A stretch of DNA of 64,000 bases from Omphiscola glabra (Eukaryota; Mollusca; Gastropoda; Lymnaeidae): positions 12,037,241 to 12,101,240 of the forward strand of contig OZ024807.1 in the NCBI GenBank assembly GCA_964017045.1. The letters are read 5' to 3'. The position numbers were made by a program, and so were the translations under genes. The notes below the pieces were generated by a model. The model was not told the origin of the DNA. It saw nothing but the letters and a program-made list of their open reading frames with translations, and did not search any database. Within the stretch, counting starts at the first letter, position 1, and each line of letters begins with the position of its first letter. Positions 44,900-55,912 of the stretch are shown in pieces.

Positions 44900-45374
44900 A
44901 GATGGCGTGTCATTTTACAATATTGTCAGTTGTAGATGTCGTGTCATTTTACAATACTGTCAGTGGTATATGGCGTGTCATTTTACAATACTGTCAGTTG
45001 TAGATGTCGTGTCATTTTCCAATACTGTCAGTTGTAGATGGCGTGTCATTTTACAAAACTGTCAGTTGTAGATGGCGTGTCATTTTATAAACTGTCAGTT
45101 GTAGATGACGTGTCATTTTACAATACTATCAGTTGTAGATGACGTGTCATTTTACAATACTGTCAGTTGTAGATGGCGTGTCATTTTACAATACTGTCAG
45201 TTGTAGATGGCGTGTCATTTTATAATACTGTCTGTTGTAGATGACGTGTCATTTTACAATACTGTCAGTTGTAGATGGCGTGTCATTTTACAATACTGTC
45301 AGTTGTAGATGGCGTGTCATTTTACAATACTGTCAATTGTAGATGGCGTGTCATTTTACAAAACTGTCAGTGTT
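44900..45374. repeat. tandem array, 34 bp unit, 14 copies
   Basis: The unit is gtagatggcgtgtcatttta followed by caatactgtcagtt. Copies are nearly identical, with gatgtc and gatgac variants. Confidence 0.96.
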
Positions 45375-45546
45375 AGATGGCGGCGTCGTTGTGATTTATT
45401 TATTGGACCTAGACATGGTCCGCAATAAGGTCCACCGTAAATCTAGAGCCAAGATTTTGACAAGAAATTTTGACTCGTGCGATAAGCATCGATATTTTAT
45501 TTCTATTTATTATAAGTCCCGTGATGACCAATCGCATTGCTTAGGC

Positions 45547-45734
45547 CAGCGGTCGGCAGTCTCTTTAGTCAAAAGAGCAAAAAAAATGAGCAGCAAATTT
45601 TTTATATAGCCAGATTTCTTTTCGGGACCATGTTTCTCGGAGTCAAAATCCGATTCGTGGCCGACTGGCCGAGCCGCATTCGGGTCGCTAAAGAGCCGCA
45701 TGCGGCTCGCGAGCCGCGTGTTTGCCGACCACTG
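45547..45734. mobile_element. hAT-type MITE, 188 bp
   Basis: Ends are cagcggtcggca and the inverse tgccgaccactg. Flanks are gcttaggc (45539-45546) and gcttgggc (45735-45742), an 8 bp duplication with one mismatch. The subterminal block gagccgcatgcggctcgcga is a palindrome of a type seen in many animal hAT MITEs. Confidence 0.9.
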
Positions 45735-45742
45735 GCTTGGGC

Positions 45743-46125
45743 TATTGTTTATAAAAAAAAATAATTCTGAAGTCTATGAGTCTTAACATATACCCGTGAG
45801 CTGGTGGGATATACGAATTCGGCTTGTAGTCAGTGTTTGAAAATCCTGCTGCTGAAGCCCCGCCTTGGAAGAGCTGACTCTATATGTTAGGATGTGCTTT
45901 TCTTTGCCATCTAACTGTTCAAATTGTCGGTTCTAATGCGCGTCGCTATCGCTGCAATGTTTCAATTTATTGAATATGCCTTGTCAGCCGTGTCGTTTAT
46001 TGCTGGTGAGTGGCCCTTTTTTAAAAATGCATTTGTTTACTGAAACCAAGTGCTTAGCCCGGTCCGTGTGTTCTTTTTGGAAAAGTTACCTGCCAGTGTG
46101 TTTATCGAACATAGTGCCTGATGTT
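45743..46125. other. no gene recognised
   Basis: No element ends, arrays or motif-bearing frames. Confidence 0.45.
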
Positions 46126-46400
46126 TGTGTCTTTAAACATGCTACCTGCCTGTGGTGTCTGTAAACCTACTACCGGCCTGTGGTGTCTTTAAACAAATTA
46201 CCTGCCGCTGCCAGTGTATTTCTCGCTCTCTCTTTCTCTCTATCTCATCCTCTCTCTCTGTCTCCATCACCACACCATCACCTCACTGACATCACCCCAC
46301 AATAACCTCACTGACATCACCATCACCTCACTGACATCACCACACCATCACCTCACTGACATCACCACACCATCACCTCACTGACATCACCGCACCATCC
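46126..46400. repeat. two short tandem repeats
   Basis: First come about three copies of ctgtggtgtctttaaac with taccgcc spacers (46126-46210). Then about five copies of a 25 bp unit cctcactgacatcaccacac plus catca follow at 46262-46400, separated by a CT-rich patch. Confidence 0.85.
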
Positions 46401-47232
46401 CCTGACGGACATCAACAACGTAATCTCTGCCTCGCCACCGACTGAAACTTTCGTTCATTTATCCAAATTTCCAGTAAGTACTCTCCCCCCCCCCCCCCCC
46501 CCCGCCCCTACTTTTTTTTTTGTAAAATTAACCAAAAAATAAAAAATAACACACACACCCCAGTTTCTTGTAATCATTCTCGCCTATTACCTCCCCTCCC
46601 CCCCCCCACACCCCATCGTGTGGTATTGTATGAATACAGGTATGCTTTGCAGACATCTGCGTAATAAGCACCAAGTGCTTTATATTTCATCCGCACTATG
46701 GATTACCCGACTGTGATAAATGCGATTACAAGTATGCAGTAGAGTCGATACTCCTCAGACTCGCTTATGGCAACTTTAAACTATATATATATATATATAT
46801 ACATATAATTGTATTCCTGGAGTAGTCGAATAAATGTTACAGTTTTCATCTTATTATTCTGTGTTTAATTCATGTCGGTAATTCTCGGCTGCATTCGGTT
46901 TCTTAATCCGGGGAACTCATGTCGTGAATTACGTAACCTGTTTAAACAAATTTGCTTAAATGTACCGAATGTAGCAGATTACAGGAGGATCATTGGACAT
47001 AGTTGGTTTGAATATACTTTATTATGTACGTCTTCGTTTGTATGTTGTTTCTTTCAGGCAACGTAGGCAGATTTTATTAGTTTGTATGTTTGATCTGGCT
47101 TTGTAACTAGAAGTGGCGGGGGGTGGGGGTTATTTTGCAACGCAACAACCCCTCTCTGAGTTTGTGTGTTTGTTTGTACGTTTGTTCTGTCAGTGAAGCG
47201 CCACTGAATAAAAATTAAATACCGGTCGTTGA
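46401..47232. other. no gene; C tracts and a TA microsatellite
   Basis: C runs lie at about 46485-46503 and 46600-46606, (TA)n at 46783-46801. No gene is supported. Confidence 0.45.
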
Positions 47233-47330
47233 GATGGAACAAGCGTGGGATGGAACAAGCGTGGGATGGAACAAGCGTGGGATGGAACAAGCGTGGGATG
47301 GAACAAGCGTGGGATGGAACAAGCGTGGCG
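47233..47330. repeat. tandem array, 16 bp unit, 6 copies
   Basis: The unit is gatggaacaagcgtgg, perfectly repeated, so probably variable in copy number. Confidence 0.95.
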
Positions 47331-47969
47331 CTGTTACAAAAAACGCTGGTGATTTGTGTTTTGACACTTGGTGCCGCATGAAGAGCTGTAGCTTTGTTGG
47401 GTCCTAGACACCGGGAAATGTAGAGTAGCTGTATGTAGTTCACGGCAACACCGGAACATCAGAGGCCTTAAACCCGTCAAATTGACAGAATTGGGGTGCA
47501 TGCAAGAATCGGTGTTGGCTGGAATCTTGAAATACTAAAAAAATTATATGTGAAAATTGAGGTTATTTTTTGTTTTTTCATTTGGCGTGTTGCACAGATG
47601 AGTTCAAATAAAGGGAGATTTTATAGGTGTGTTCTTGAGCTAAGAGAGAGCGTTACGTAAAGGCAATACGTTACGGCCACTCTAACGTAAAGATTCGTTT
47701 TATATGATTATGGTGAAAAGTGGTTGCAGACTCCAAGGGGTAGCAATACTGTTACATGTGGTTCATAAATATATCGATTAGGAGCATAATTTGACATTAG
47801 GTGGAATATTTACGCGTACGTATACCAGATCTGGAAAGTCTTCAATGCTTTTTTTTGTTGTTGTTGTTGTTTTTTTTTGTTCTTTTCAAAGACAAGTTTT
47901 TTTGTTGAACAAGCTTTTAGTTTACACTATCGATCATTTTGAATAAAAGAGGTGTACATGATTTTCTTT
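47331..47969. other. no gene recognised
   Basis: A T-rich tract lies at 47850-47880. Nothing is supported. Confidence 0.45.
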
Positions 47970-48165
47970 TTAAATCCTTTTTATTAACTTCCTTGCGTTC
48001 GCGTGTTTCTTTGTGGCTAAATCTTCCAAAAGGCTAATTGACCCACTGCCCGGAATCCTATCGAGATGAAACTTGGCACACAGAAACACACATTCCATCA
48101 AATTTTCAGCCCAACCCACATACATCCGTTGTTTCCTGTTTTTTCAAGGGGAAGATGCATGGAAA
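47970..48165 (+). repeat. dispersed repeat, copy 2 (pair with 5190-5390)
   Basis: It shares, in order, cctttttattaac, ggctaattgacccact, atcgag, and caaattttcagcccaac with the copy at 5190. The words between them are shuffled by indels. Its ends are not defined by a target-site duplication. Confidence 0.7.
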
Positions 48166-48325
48166 TATGATGCAATGATTTCTTAAGAACCTGCAGCCGT
48201 CTTTAAGTCGCACAAAATATGCCTTTAATGGATCTGTCCGCTAAAAAAAAATACTTTAAAAATTTGTTTGGTTTGGTCTTCTTTTTTTTTAATACCATTT
48301 CGTCGACTGCGGACAAGTGAGCCGC

Positions 48326-48888
48326 ATTCAAGTAGTTCAAGATTCAAAGAGCGGTGGTCATCTGCTATGCTGAAGTAGGTCAAGATTCAAAGAGCGGTGG
48401 TCGTCTGCTCTGCTGAAATAGTTAAAGATTCAAAGAGCGGTGATCGTCTGCTCTGCTGAAGTAATTCAAGATTCAAAGAGCGGCGGTCGTCTGCTCTGCT
48501 GAAGTAATTCAAGATTCAAAGAGCGGCGGTCGTCTGCTCTGCTGAAGTAGTTCAAGATTCAAAGAGCGGCGGTCGTCTGCTCTGTTGAAGTAGGTCAATA
48601 TTCAAAGAGCGGTGGTCGTCTGCTCTGCTGAAATAGTTAAAGATTCAAAGAGCGGTGATCGTCTGCTCTGCTGAAGTAGTTCAAGATTCAAAGAGCGGTG
48701 GCATTCTGCTCTACTGAAGTAGTTCAAGATTGAAAGAGCGGTGGTCGTCTGCTCTACTGAAGTAGTTCAAGTTTCAAAGAGCGGTGGCCGTTTGCTCTGC
48801 TGAAGTAGTTCAAGATTCAAAGAGCGGTGGTCGTCTGCTCTGCTGAAGTAGTTCAAGATTCAAAGAGCGGCGGTCGTCTGCTCTACTG
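48326..48888. repeat. satellite-like array, 43 bp unit, about 13 copies
   Basis: The unit is gaagtagttcaagattcaaa followed by gagcggtggtcgtctgctct and gct. Variants alternate between ggtgg, ggcgg and ggtga blocks, suggesting a two- to three-unit higher-order pattern. Confidence 0.96.
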
Positions 48889-49505
48889 CTGGGGATCCCC
48901 CTCCCCCCTTATCCTTTCTTGTCTGTTTTATTTAATCAAATCGAAATTACACCTCACCCAAATCGATGTTGTTGTTGCTTTTTTTCTTCTCTAAAATCAA
49001 TGTATGAGATAAGATTAAGGCAACAACGGATTTTTGTGTTCGATTCAATTGGGAAAAAAAAAAAAGGTATGTCTTGCTTTCTCTCTGTGATTAAGAACAC
49101 GAAATGTCAACACTCTGACGCGTTGAAGCGAATCGGTTTTCAATGACCGTTTACTATTTACTCGTACTTGAACGTCCGCAGTCGCTACGGTCCCTGGCGG
49201 GTTAAGGGGTCATGGTGACATATCATTGAATATCGATACCGTGTCAACAGGATCGCGTTCAAAATGGTTACCGGTAATCGCTGAAGATGTTTATGTGTTG
49301 ACAGACATCGAATCAATCAAAGCTTGTCGGATGTCATGAGGCGATTAGATTTATAATTTTATATATATATATATATATTTAAGACGACACGCAACTTTCA
49401 AGGGAGACACTTTATTTAAATCAGAAGATTTAAAATCTTTACCCTAACTTGAGTTCGTTATGGCACTTGGTCTGATATCTTTGATTCTAGCATTGCTCTA
49501 TTTGT
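48889..49505. other. no gene recognised
   Basis: A (TA)n stretch lies at 49359-49377. Nothing is supported. Confidence 0.45.
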
Positions 49506-49950
49506 TCATCCATGCAATATAGTTCATATATTCATGCTATGAAGTTCATCCCTACTATTCAGTTCATCACTGCTATTCAGTTCATACCTCCGATTCAGTT
49601 CATCACTGCTATTCAGTTCATTACTGCTATTCAGTTCATCCCAGCTATTCAGTCCATCCCTCCTAATCAGTTCATCACTGCTATTCAGTTCATACCTCCG
49701 ATTCAGTTCATCACTGCTATTCAGTTCATCACTACTATTCAGTTCATTCCAGCTATTCAGTTCATCCCCCCCCCATTCAGTTCATCACTGCTATTCAGTT
49801 TATTCCGGCTATTCAGTTCATCCCCCCATTCAGTTCATCACTGCTATTCAGTTCATTCCGGCTATTTAGTTCATCCCTCCTATCCAGTTCATCACTACTA
49901 TTCAATTCATCCCTGAAATGTAGTTCATCTCTGCTTTTCAGTTCATCCCT
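49506..49950. repeat. tandem array, 18 bp unit, about 24 copies
   Basis: The unit is ttcatccctgctattcag. Its 18 bp period gives a QFIPAI-type frame of 134 residues that is not a gene. Confidence 0.94.
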
Positions 49951-50386
49951 CATATGCAGTTATTCGGCTAGTTTTCTTTTGTGAACGAAGATGAAACAGT
50001 GAAATAACTGTTTGTCTCCTCCAGAGCTGACCAAAATTAATTTCATTCAAATATCCTACACCAGAAAGACAGTGAGAACGGAACTGTAATTTTGTTTGAG
50101 GATTACACCCTCCACTAGTGCTCCAGCTCTCGGCCCTACGACTCCCCGTCTGGTATGTTATGTCTCACGGGGCGACATCTTGGGTGCGCCTTACAGTCCA
50201 CCCAAATATTGCACACCCGAATCTCAATCCGGTTTTATCCTCGACAAGGAGCGCACTTTCGTGTAGTCCACTTGTTGACCCATTGAAAACGTTTGCGATG
50301 TTGTAGCCGAGCGTCTGAAAGTAATGGGGGTAGGAATGGTGGATGTATCGCGTACGTCCTCCAGTTCCGTGCTAGCCGGTATTTTG
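49951..50386. other. no gene recognised
   Basis: Short frames without motif. Confidence 0.45.
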
Positions 50387-50465
50387 GTGCAGCTGGTATG
50401 TTTGTACAGCCGGTATATTGGTGCAGCTGGTATGGTGGTACAGCCGGTATTTTGCTGCAGCTGGA
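50387..50465. repeat. tandem repeat, 30 bp unit, 2.7 copies
   Basis: The unit is gcagctggtatgttggtaca followed by gccggtatttt. The two half-units (gcagctggtat and acagccggtat) are related. Confidence 0.85.
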
Positions 50466-50634
50466 TTCAGAAAATATACCGTTGAAATGGTGCTAGCGAC
50501 AGGGCAAAAAATTATGGCGCTGTTTAGACCGCGACCTACTGGCGTTTAACTTTTGATGAAATATCCCATATCCCAAACATCCTTTTATAACTAACAAAAC
50601 AAAATGACATTTTTCATTCAGGGATTTTTTTAAA

Positions 50635-50915
50635 TTTAGGGTTAGGCTTAGCGTAAAGGTTAGGGCTATCGTTAGGGTTAGCGTTAGAGTTAGCGTTTTG
50701 GTTAGGGTTAGCGCTTGGGTTAGAGTTAGCGTTAGGGTTAGCGTTTGGGGTAGGGCTAGGGATAACGTTAGGGTTAGCGTTATAGTTAGGGTTAGCTTTA
50801 GGGTTAGTGTTAGGTTTAGGGTTAAAGTTAGGCTAGTGTATGGGTTAGCGTTAGGGTTATCGTTTGGGTTAGGGTTAGCATTAGGGTTAGAGTTAGCTTT
50901 AGGTTTTGACGACGT
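50635..50915 (+). repeat. degenerate telomere-like (TTAGGG/TTAGCG) array
   Basis: About 45 hexamers of gttagg and gttagc type alternate, often as the 12-mer gttagggttagc, with many single-base changes. TTAGGG is the usual animal telomere repeat, including in molluscs, so this is an old interstitial telomere-like block or a simple repeat derived from one. Minus-strand NPNANP/TLTLTL frames are artefacts. Confidence 0.85.
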
Positions 50916-51427
50916 CATTTTTTTTTACTGTGTTAAATCTTACACGCACACACAAGAACTAAGATGGTGACGTGATAAAAGCTCTCGATTCCCGACTGTA
51001 GCGTGATGCCTAGTGGTGATATCAAATATAAGTCATCGAACCATCTTCACCCACCCTCCACCCTACTTTTTCTAACAATGGACGATTTGCTCTTAAACAT
51101 TTTATCAGCCTCTCATCTCAATGCTGATATTTTGACAAATGAATTATTCCATATAGCGGTTTTGTGGGGGGGGGGGGGGCGGGGGCGGGGGGTATCCATA
51201 GAACCCTTGGATCCCGTGAGCTTAACTGATACGAGGAAGAAGATTTAAAGATTGCTAGCAGTTATGTTATGGCCGTGGTGACTGAGGGCCCGAACAATGG
51301 TGAGCTTCCTGGGAAACCTTGAAAGAGAATGTACAAGTAAGAAGCCCAAGAACAACGCTTTGCACCGCTTACTATTGATCATTAAGGTCCCCTGTTTCAA
51401 TAGAGAGGGGAGCGATTGCCTCTTTCT
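50916..51427. other. no gene recognised
   Basis: A G run lies at about 51165-51192. Nothing else is supported. Confidence 0.45.
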
Positions 51428-51435
51428 CGCATATT

Positions 51436-51597
51436 CAGTGGCGTTACTAGGGTATTTTCGCCCGGGGCGGGCCAAGATTTTTTTGCCGCCCCACCACAAA
51501 AAAAAAAAAAACAACAACTCTACACTTGGCCGAACATGCCGCCCCTCCATATTAACAGTATTGCCCCCACTCGTAAACCCCCACGCCTACGGCACTG
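51436..51597. mobile_element. hAT-type MITE, 162 bp
   Basis: Ends are cagtggcgttactagg and the inverse-like cacgcctacggcactg. Flanks are cgcatatt (51428-51435) and agcatatc (51598-51605), matching in the central six bases. The cgcccggggcgg block near the left end relates it to the copies at 10987 and 38714. An A tract lies in the middle. Confidence 0.8.
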
Positions 51598-51605
51598 AGC
51601 ATATC

Positions 51606-52861
51606 TATCCCATACGATGATGTGCCTGAAAGGCTTTGATCCTGAATGGCGCCCTGTGAATTAGTTTTAATTTTTTTTTTTTTTTTAACTTCAGAAGTTA
51701 CGAGGGTGGTCAACATGTATGGTTATGAACATTATAATTCTCTTTAATCTGTTATTTTTGTCGGGTTTTTTGTTTTGTTTTTTGGTTGTTGTTTTTTTTG
51801 GGGGGGGGGGGGGGTGGATGTATGGTTGGATTAAGGTGAGGGGATGTGTCCACGCATTGCGATATATTTAAATCAACTCGCCTGCCAAACATCTGTTTAA
51901 AAAAAAAAAAAAAACATTGCCACCAAACGCATACATCAGTTTTTATCAACCATCTTTCATAATTCATACTCTGGAAATAACCCAGAGTAAAAAAGCATTC
52001 CACTTGTCAACACATACAAAAATTGCAAACTCTGTACTGCAGTAAGACTTCTATTCTTTGCCTACATAATAGCCCTCTAAATTATTATTATTTTTTTTAT
52101 TTTTTTTTGTTTTGGATCTCCAGTTTACCATTCAGATCAAGAATCGAGTCGCTAGTTTCTGTTGGACGGGAGTACGCTTTAACAGTTGGTAGTAGTATCG
52201 TTCTAATTAAAAATGGGAGGGGGGGGGGGGAAATCACAACGTCGATACCCCCCACCAAATTAAGGTGTGCTACGGTATCGAACTGCCATCGTAAAGTATG
52301 TTTGACACCAAAACAAACACTTGGAGGCCGAAACAATGCGACTGCGATGAAACGATCCGACGCGAATGAGTCGCCGGATTTAGACCCGACGTTCTCTTAT
52401 TATATGGAGGCCCTGAGAATGTAGAGGCGAGCGGAACCACGATACATGAAAAAACGGTTTGTCTCTGAAAAGCGGCCGGAAGTTGGGAATAGTACTTAAA
52501 GAAGAAACGAAAAAAAAAATTGATGGATAAGAAATTGATCAAATGGTTCTGATATTATTTTTTTTTTAAATAAAGAGACGTGTGCAGTCAGATGCGGGGG
52601 TGGGGGTAGAATATTGACCGAAAAGGGCGCCCAAAAAAAGAGACATTGGGTGGCCAAAGCTACCTCGATGCAAGTAAACCTCTTTGTTTTCTGGAGTGAA
52701 TTTGGTAAATGTCTCCATCATTTCATGGGGTTTGGTTGTGTATACACATTCAATGGTGGGGACTTTAAGACAACACAGAAATGTCATAAACAGCGTAATG
52801 GAAACTTTTTTTCTATTTTAATCTGTTGATATCTAAATTCTAAATTATTTTTTTTAATATT
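51606..52861. other. no gene; homopolymer-rich
   Basis: T runs lie at 51669-51686, G runs at 51801-51814 and 52218-52229, A runs at 51899-51914. Two frames of about 130 residues or fewer show no domains. Confidence 0.45.
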
Positions 52862-52895
52862 CATAAATATTTATGCATATGCATAAATATTTATG
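52862..52895. repeat. perfect 34 bp AT-rich palindrome
   Basis: The arms are cataaatatttatg on each side of catatg. Each arm is itself a palindrome, so the site has three nested dyads. It could extrude a cruciform. Confidence 0.9.
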
Positions 52896-53035
52896 CATCG
52901 TGTGCGTACGTTTTAGGTTCAGTATGCATATAAACAATATATTGTTATAGATTAGAGAACTAATGTTAACGAAAGAATGATGTGCGGGGTACGACCAAGG
53001 AGGAAAAGGAAATGTATTTTTGTTCTGAGAGAAAA

Positions 53036-53122
53036 GAGCTTCCGATAAAGCTTTCGTCCGGTTTCTCCTGCGCCCCAATCGCTTAACCACTTCTCGCGAA
53101 AGTGGTCTTTTAACCAGGCACT
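53036..53122 (-). pseudogene. non-LTR retrotransposon ORF2 C-terminal fragment
   Basis: The minus-strand frame contains SAWLKDHFREKWLSDW and GRKLYRKL. This aligns residue by residue with QAWIKDLCHEEWLKEW ... ARKLYRSM in the retrotransposon at 55913-57014. It is the stretch after the RNase H domain. No RNase H or Cys-rich end adjoins it, so it is a short relic of a related but distinct copy. It touches the 25 bp array at 53118. Confidence 0.75.
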
Positions 53123-53257
53123 GCGGGTGTAAAAGTCATGGACAACTGCGGGCGTCAAAGTCAAGGACCACTGCGGGCGTCCAAGTAAAGGACCACTGGG
53201 GGCGTCAAAGACAAGGACCACTGCGGGCGTCCAAGTAAAGGACCACCGCGGGTGTCA
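53118..53257. repeat. tandem array, 25 bp unit, about 5 copies
   Basis: The unit is gaccactgcgggcgtccaag plus taaag. Its first copy overlaps the retrotransposon relic, so the array may have grown from that sequence. Confidence 0.88.
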
Positions 53258-54626
53258 TAAATTCTTATTATTCCACGGTTCCGACTCCAATTTTAGTACG
53301 TCACATTCCTCATAGTTTTAACGATTACAGATTATATTTCCACTTGTTACCGATTTCAGCCCCACCCCCTTTTTTTTTTACACACACACTCAATTAAAAA
53401 GCTCGGAAACCCCCTATTTCAAGGCCCGCGCCCCCCCCCCCCCCCCCCGGGCCGCTTTATCATTCGTCTGGTATAATTTGTTGATGGCGTAACAACGATC
53501 CGACCGTACCCGCGCAATTATTCCCCTTGATCACGGACGCCCCCCCCCTCACCGCCCCCAACCCCTGGCCCCGGGTGCCATTGTGATGTCAGAAACTCCC
53601 CGTGTCCCGGTGGAATATTAATATTCTTTGCACGGGGGCCGGCCTCGGCTGTTTGAACAGGGCGGTAATCTCTTTAGTGTTGTGTTCGGATAGAGCATCG
53701 ACTGCCCCTACTTGGCAGGTCATTACAGAAGTGTCGTCCTAGATCCCCGGCGGTCCTCGTAAAATGTTCGTCAAGTTTCTTTTTGAGCGCACCGTACTAT
53801 ATATAGTAAAACAAAATATTGCGTTCAAAAATAAATTTGACGCAAAATTTAAACGTGTAAACTGAAAAAAAAAAAAAAAAAAAAAGATTCTGCCAAATTT
53901 CCGTTCCATCAAATTTCCGTCAATCAATTTTCCGTCGACGAAATTTCTTTCAAACAAATTTCCGGATACGGTTTACAACCGGCATTGCCCCGACCCTCCA
54001 CACCCCTCACGCCCCAAGATATCATTCAGCCAAAAAAAGCAACCAACACATAAAGGAATGTGAGTATCTTAGTGGGAATTCTGGAGTCATTCGTCTTCAA
54101 ACTCTTGATTTTTTAAAAGGTTTTTTTTTTTGGTTGATCATCAAAAACTGTCCCTATGTGCGTTCTCTTGTATTAATGTTAAAGTTCGTTTAGAGTGCCA
54201 TCAATAAGCGAACGTTTGAAATGACGTCATCAAATTATGCGTAGTCTAGCCGTGTTTGGAAGACGTGTACTTTTTAAATAAGCCTCCGGACTGTCTGATC
54301 AGAAATTTAAAACAAACTTTCGGGCGAGAATTCGGAATGAATGAGACACACTTGCTCCGGAGGGGTGGGGTGGAGAGGGGGCTGTCCTCCCCGGGCGGCA
54401 CTTTGTCAAATATATTTTGAAAGGTGGCATTTAATGGGGGGATGTCGCAAAAATTTGGACGCGCCCTGTGGTTTTTTTTTTTTTGGTTTTATTTCAAAAT
54501 AGTTTTGATCGCATCTTTGAAGAGCACCAAAGGTAGCATACTAAAGTACTCATTGGTGTGTGTTAAAAATTTGATTACTAAGAATTTTTAAAGCGTGGAT
54601 CATCGAACTGGAACGATGCAATACTC
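53258..54626. other. no gene; C runs and minor repeats
   Basis: C runs lie at 53430-53448 and 53541. An A tract lies at 53864-53885. Four loose copies of a tcaaatttccgtc word follow at 53893-53960. A ccccgggcggc block near 54390 may be a relic of the GC-rich MITE family, without recognisable ends. Confidence 0.45.
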
Positions 54627-54815
54627 CAGCGGCTCACAACCTGTGAAGGGCGATCCCATTCAAGGGTCGTTGGACACTGGGGTCGCCTAAGACCATCGGA
54701 CAACACATATTTATGAGGTAGCAACGAAAAATACTTTTATGGTTGGGGGGGTCACCACATCATGAGCAACTGTATTAAAGATTCGCGCTACATGATGGGA
54801 TTAAACAATAGTCTG
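54627..54815 (-). mobile_element. old SPIN-like hAT relic
   Basis: The left end cagcggctcacaacctgtg is a diverged form of the SPIN 3' end. Then gggtcgcctaagaccatcgg and atgaggtagcaacgaaaaat follow in SPIN order (minus orientation). The right end has decayed beyond gattcgcgctacatgatggg, and no target-site duplication is visible. It is clearly older than the copies at 1174 and 43228. Confidence 0.75.
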
Positions 54816-54984
54816 TAACTTTGAAATAGTTTTTACTCGTACGATTTTGGCGTACAATGTACGATTTTGAGGTGTATGCCTAATATATACTGTTTGTTTG
54901 TTTTTTACTATAAAGATATTGTATTGAACGATTTTTTGATGATATTGTACGATTTTAAGAGCTTGATGGTAAACAGGTCTGAAG

Positions 54985-55153
54985 GCTTTATGCAGCGGCC
55001 GTGGATTTATGTAGCATCCTAGGGCTTATGTAGCATCCTTGGTTTTATGGAGCATCGTTGGAGTTATGTGGCATCCTAGGGCTTATGTAGCATCATTGGG
55101 TTTTGAAGCATCCCAGTGAGTTTATGCAGCATCCTTTACTTAATTTAGCATCC
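54985..55153. repeat. tandem array, 19 to 20 bp unit, about 8 copies
   Basis: The unit is ttatgtagcatccttgggt with substitutions. Confidence 0.88.
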
Positions 55154-55589
55154 ACGGAAGAAGGGGGGGGAGTGCCTTTAAGGATGTTGTACCTCAGCTC
55201 CTGCTGTGAAAGTTTCTGCCGAAATCGCTTATCGACCTCCTGCAGCAGAACTGTCGAATATGGTCACGATCAGTCGTACTAGCAATCAATGGCTTTTTCC
55301 CCATGCACGCTGTTTGCAGTTCGTGTTCCGCCATATAAGGGTCTAGTGTGAGAAATGTTATACCGTCAGGTGGGGGGGCACGGGACATATCGAGTTTTTG
55401 CCATTGATCTGGGGGAGGGGAAGGTCGCGGGGGGGGGGGGGTGTTTGACGCCTTCACAAGTAGGCCGCTACCAGATAGGTGTGTCTCCCAGTGGCGTGTC
55501 GCATGTGGGGGTGGAGGTGGCGTCAAGTGCGGTCTGTCTTCCATTATCCCTTGAAACGTCTGTTTTCATTAACCAGCCAAGATTGTGCT
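55154..55589. other. no gene recognised
   Basis: G runs lie at 55163 and 55430-55441. Frames on both strands are G/C-run driven. Confidence 0.45.
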
Positions 55590-55765
55590 TTCAACGACCT
55601 TCTAAAGCTCTACGTTCAAAGATCTTCTAAGGATCTACGATCAAAGATCTTCAAATGATCTGCTTTCAAAGACCTTCTAAGGTTCCACGCTCAAATATCT
55701 TCTAAGGCTCTATGTTCAAAGACCGTCCAAGGTTCTACGTTCAAAGAACTTCTAAAGGTCTACGT
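55590..55765. repeat. tandem array, about 25 bp unit, 7 copies
   Basis: The unit is tcaaagatcttctaaggatc followed by tacgt, with decay. Confidence 0.88.
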
Positions 55766-55901
55766 GTAATGTAACCACCATCATTCCAATTTTCCACTTT
55801 CATTGCTAATCACCCCCACCCCTCATTAACCCATCATTTCTTTTCTTGCAAATGAGCAGCCAAGATGCGGGTGACAAAAACAAGCAACGTTTTACCTATT
55901 C
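55766..55901. other. no feature recognised
   Basis: Short spacer up to the target-site duplication of the retrotransposon. Confidence 0.5.
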
Positions 55902-55912
55902 GCATTCTTACT

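Noticed and set aside
50493..50918. Asn-Pro-Asn-Ala repeat protein resembling a surface antigen repeat
   Set aside because: It is the minus-strand translation of the TTAGGG-like array.
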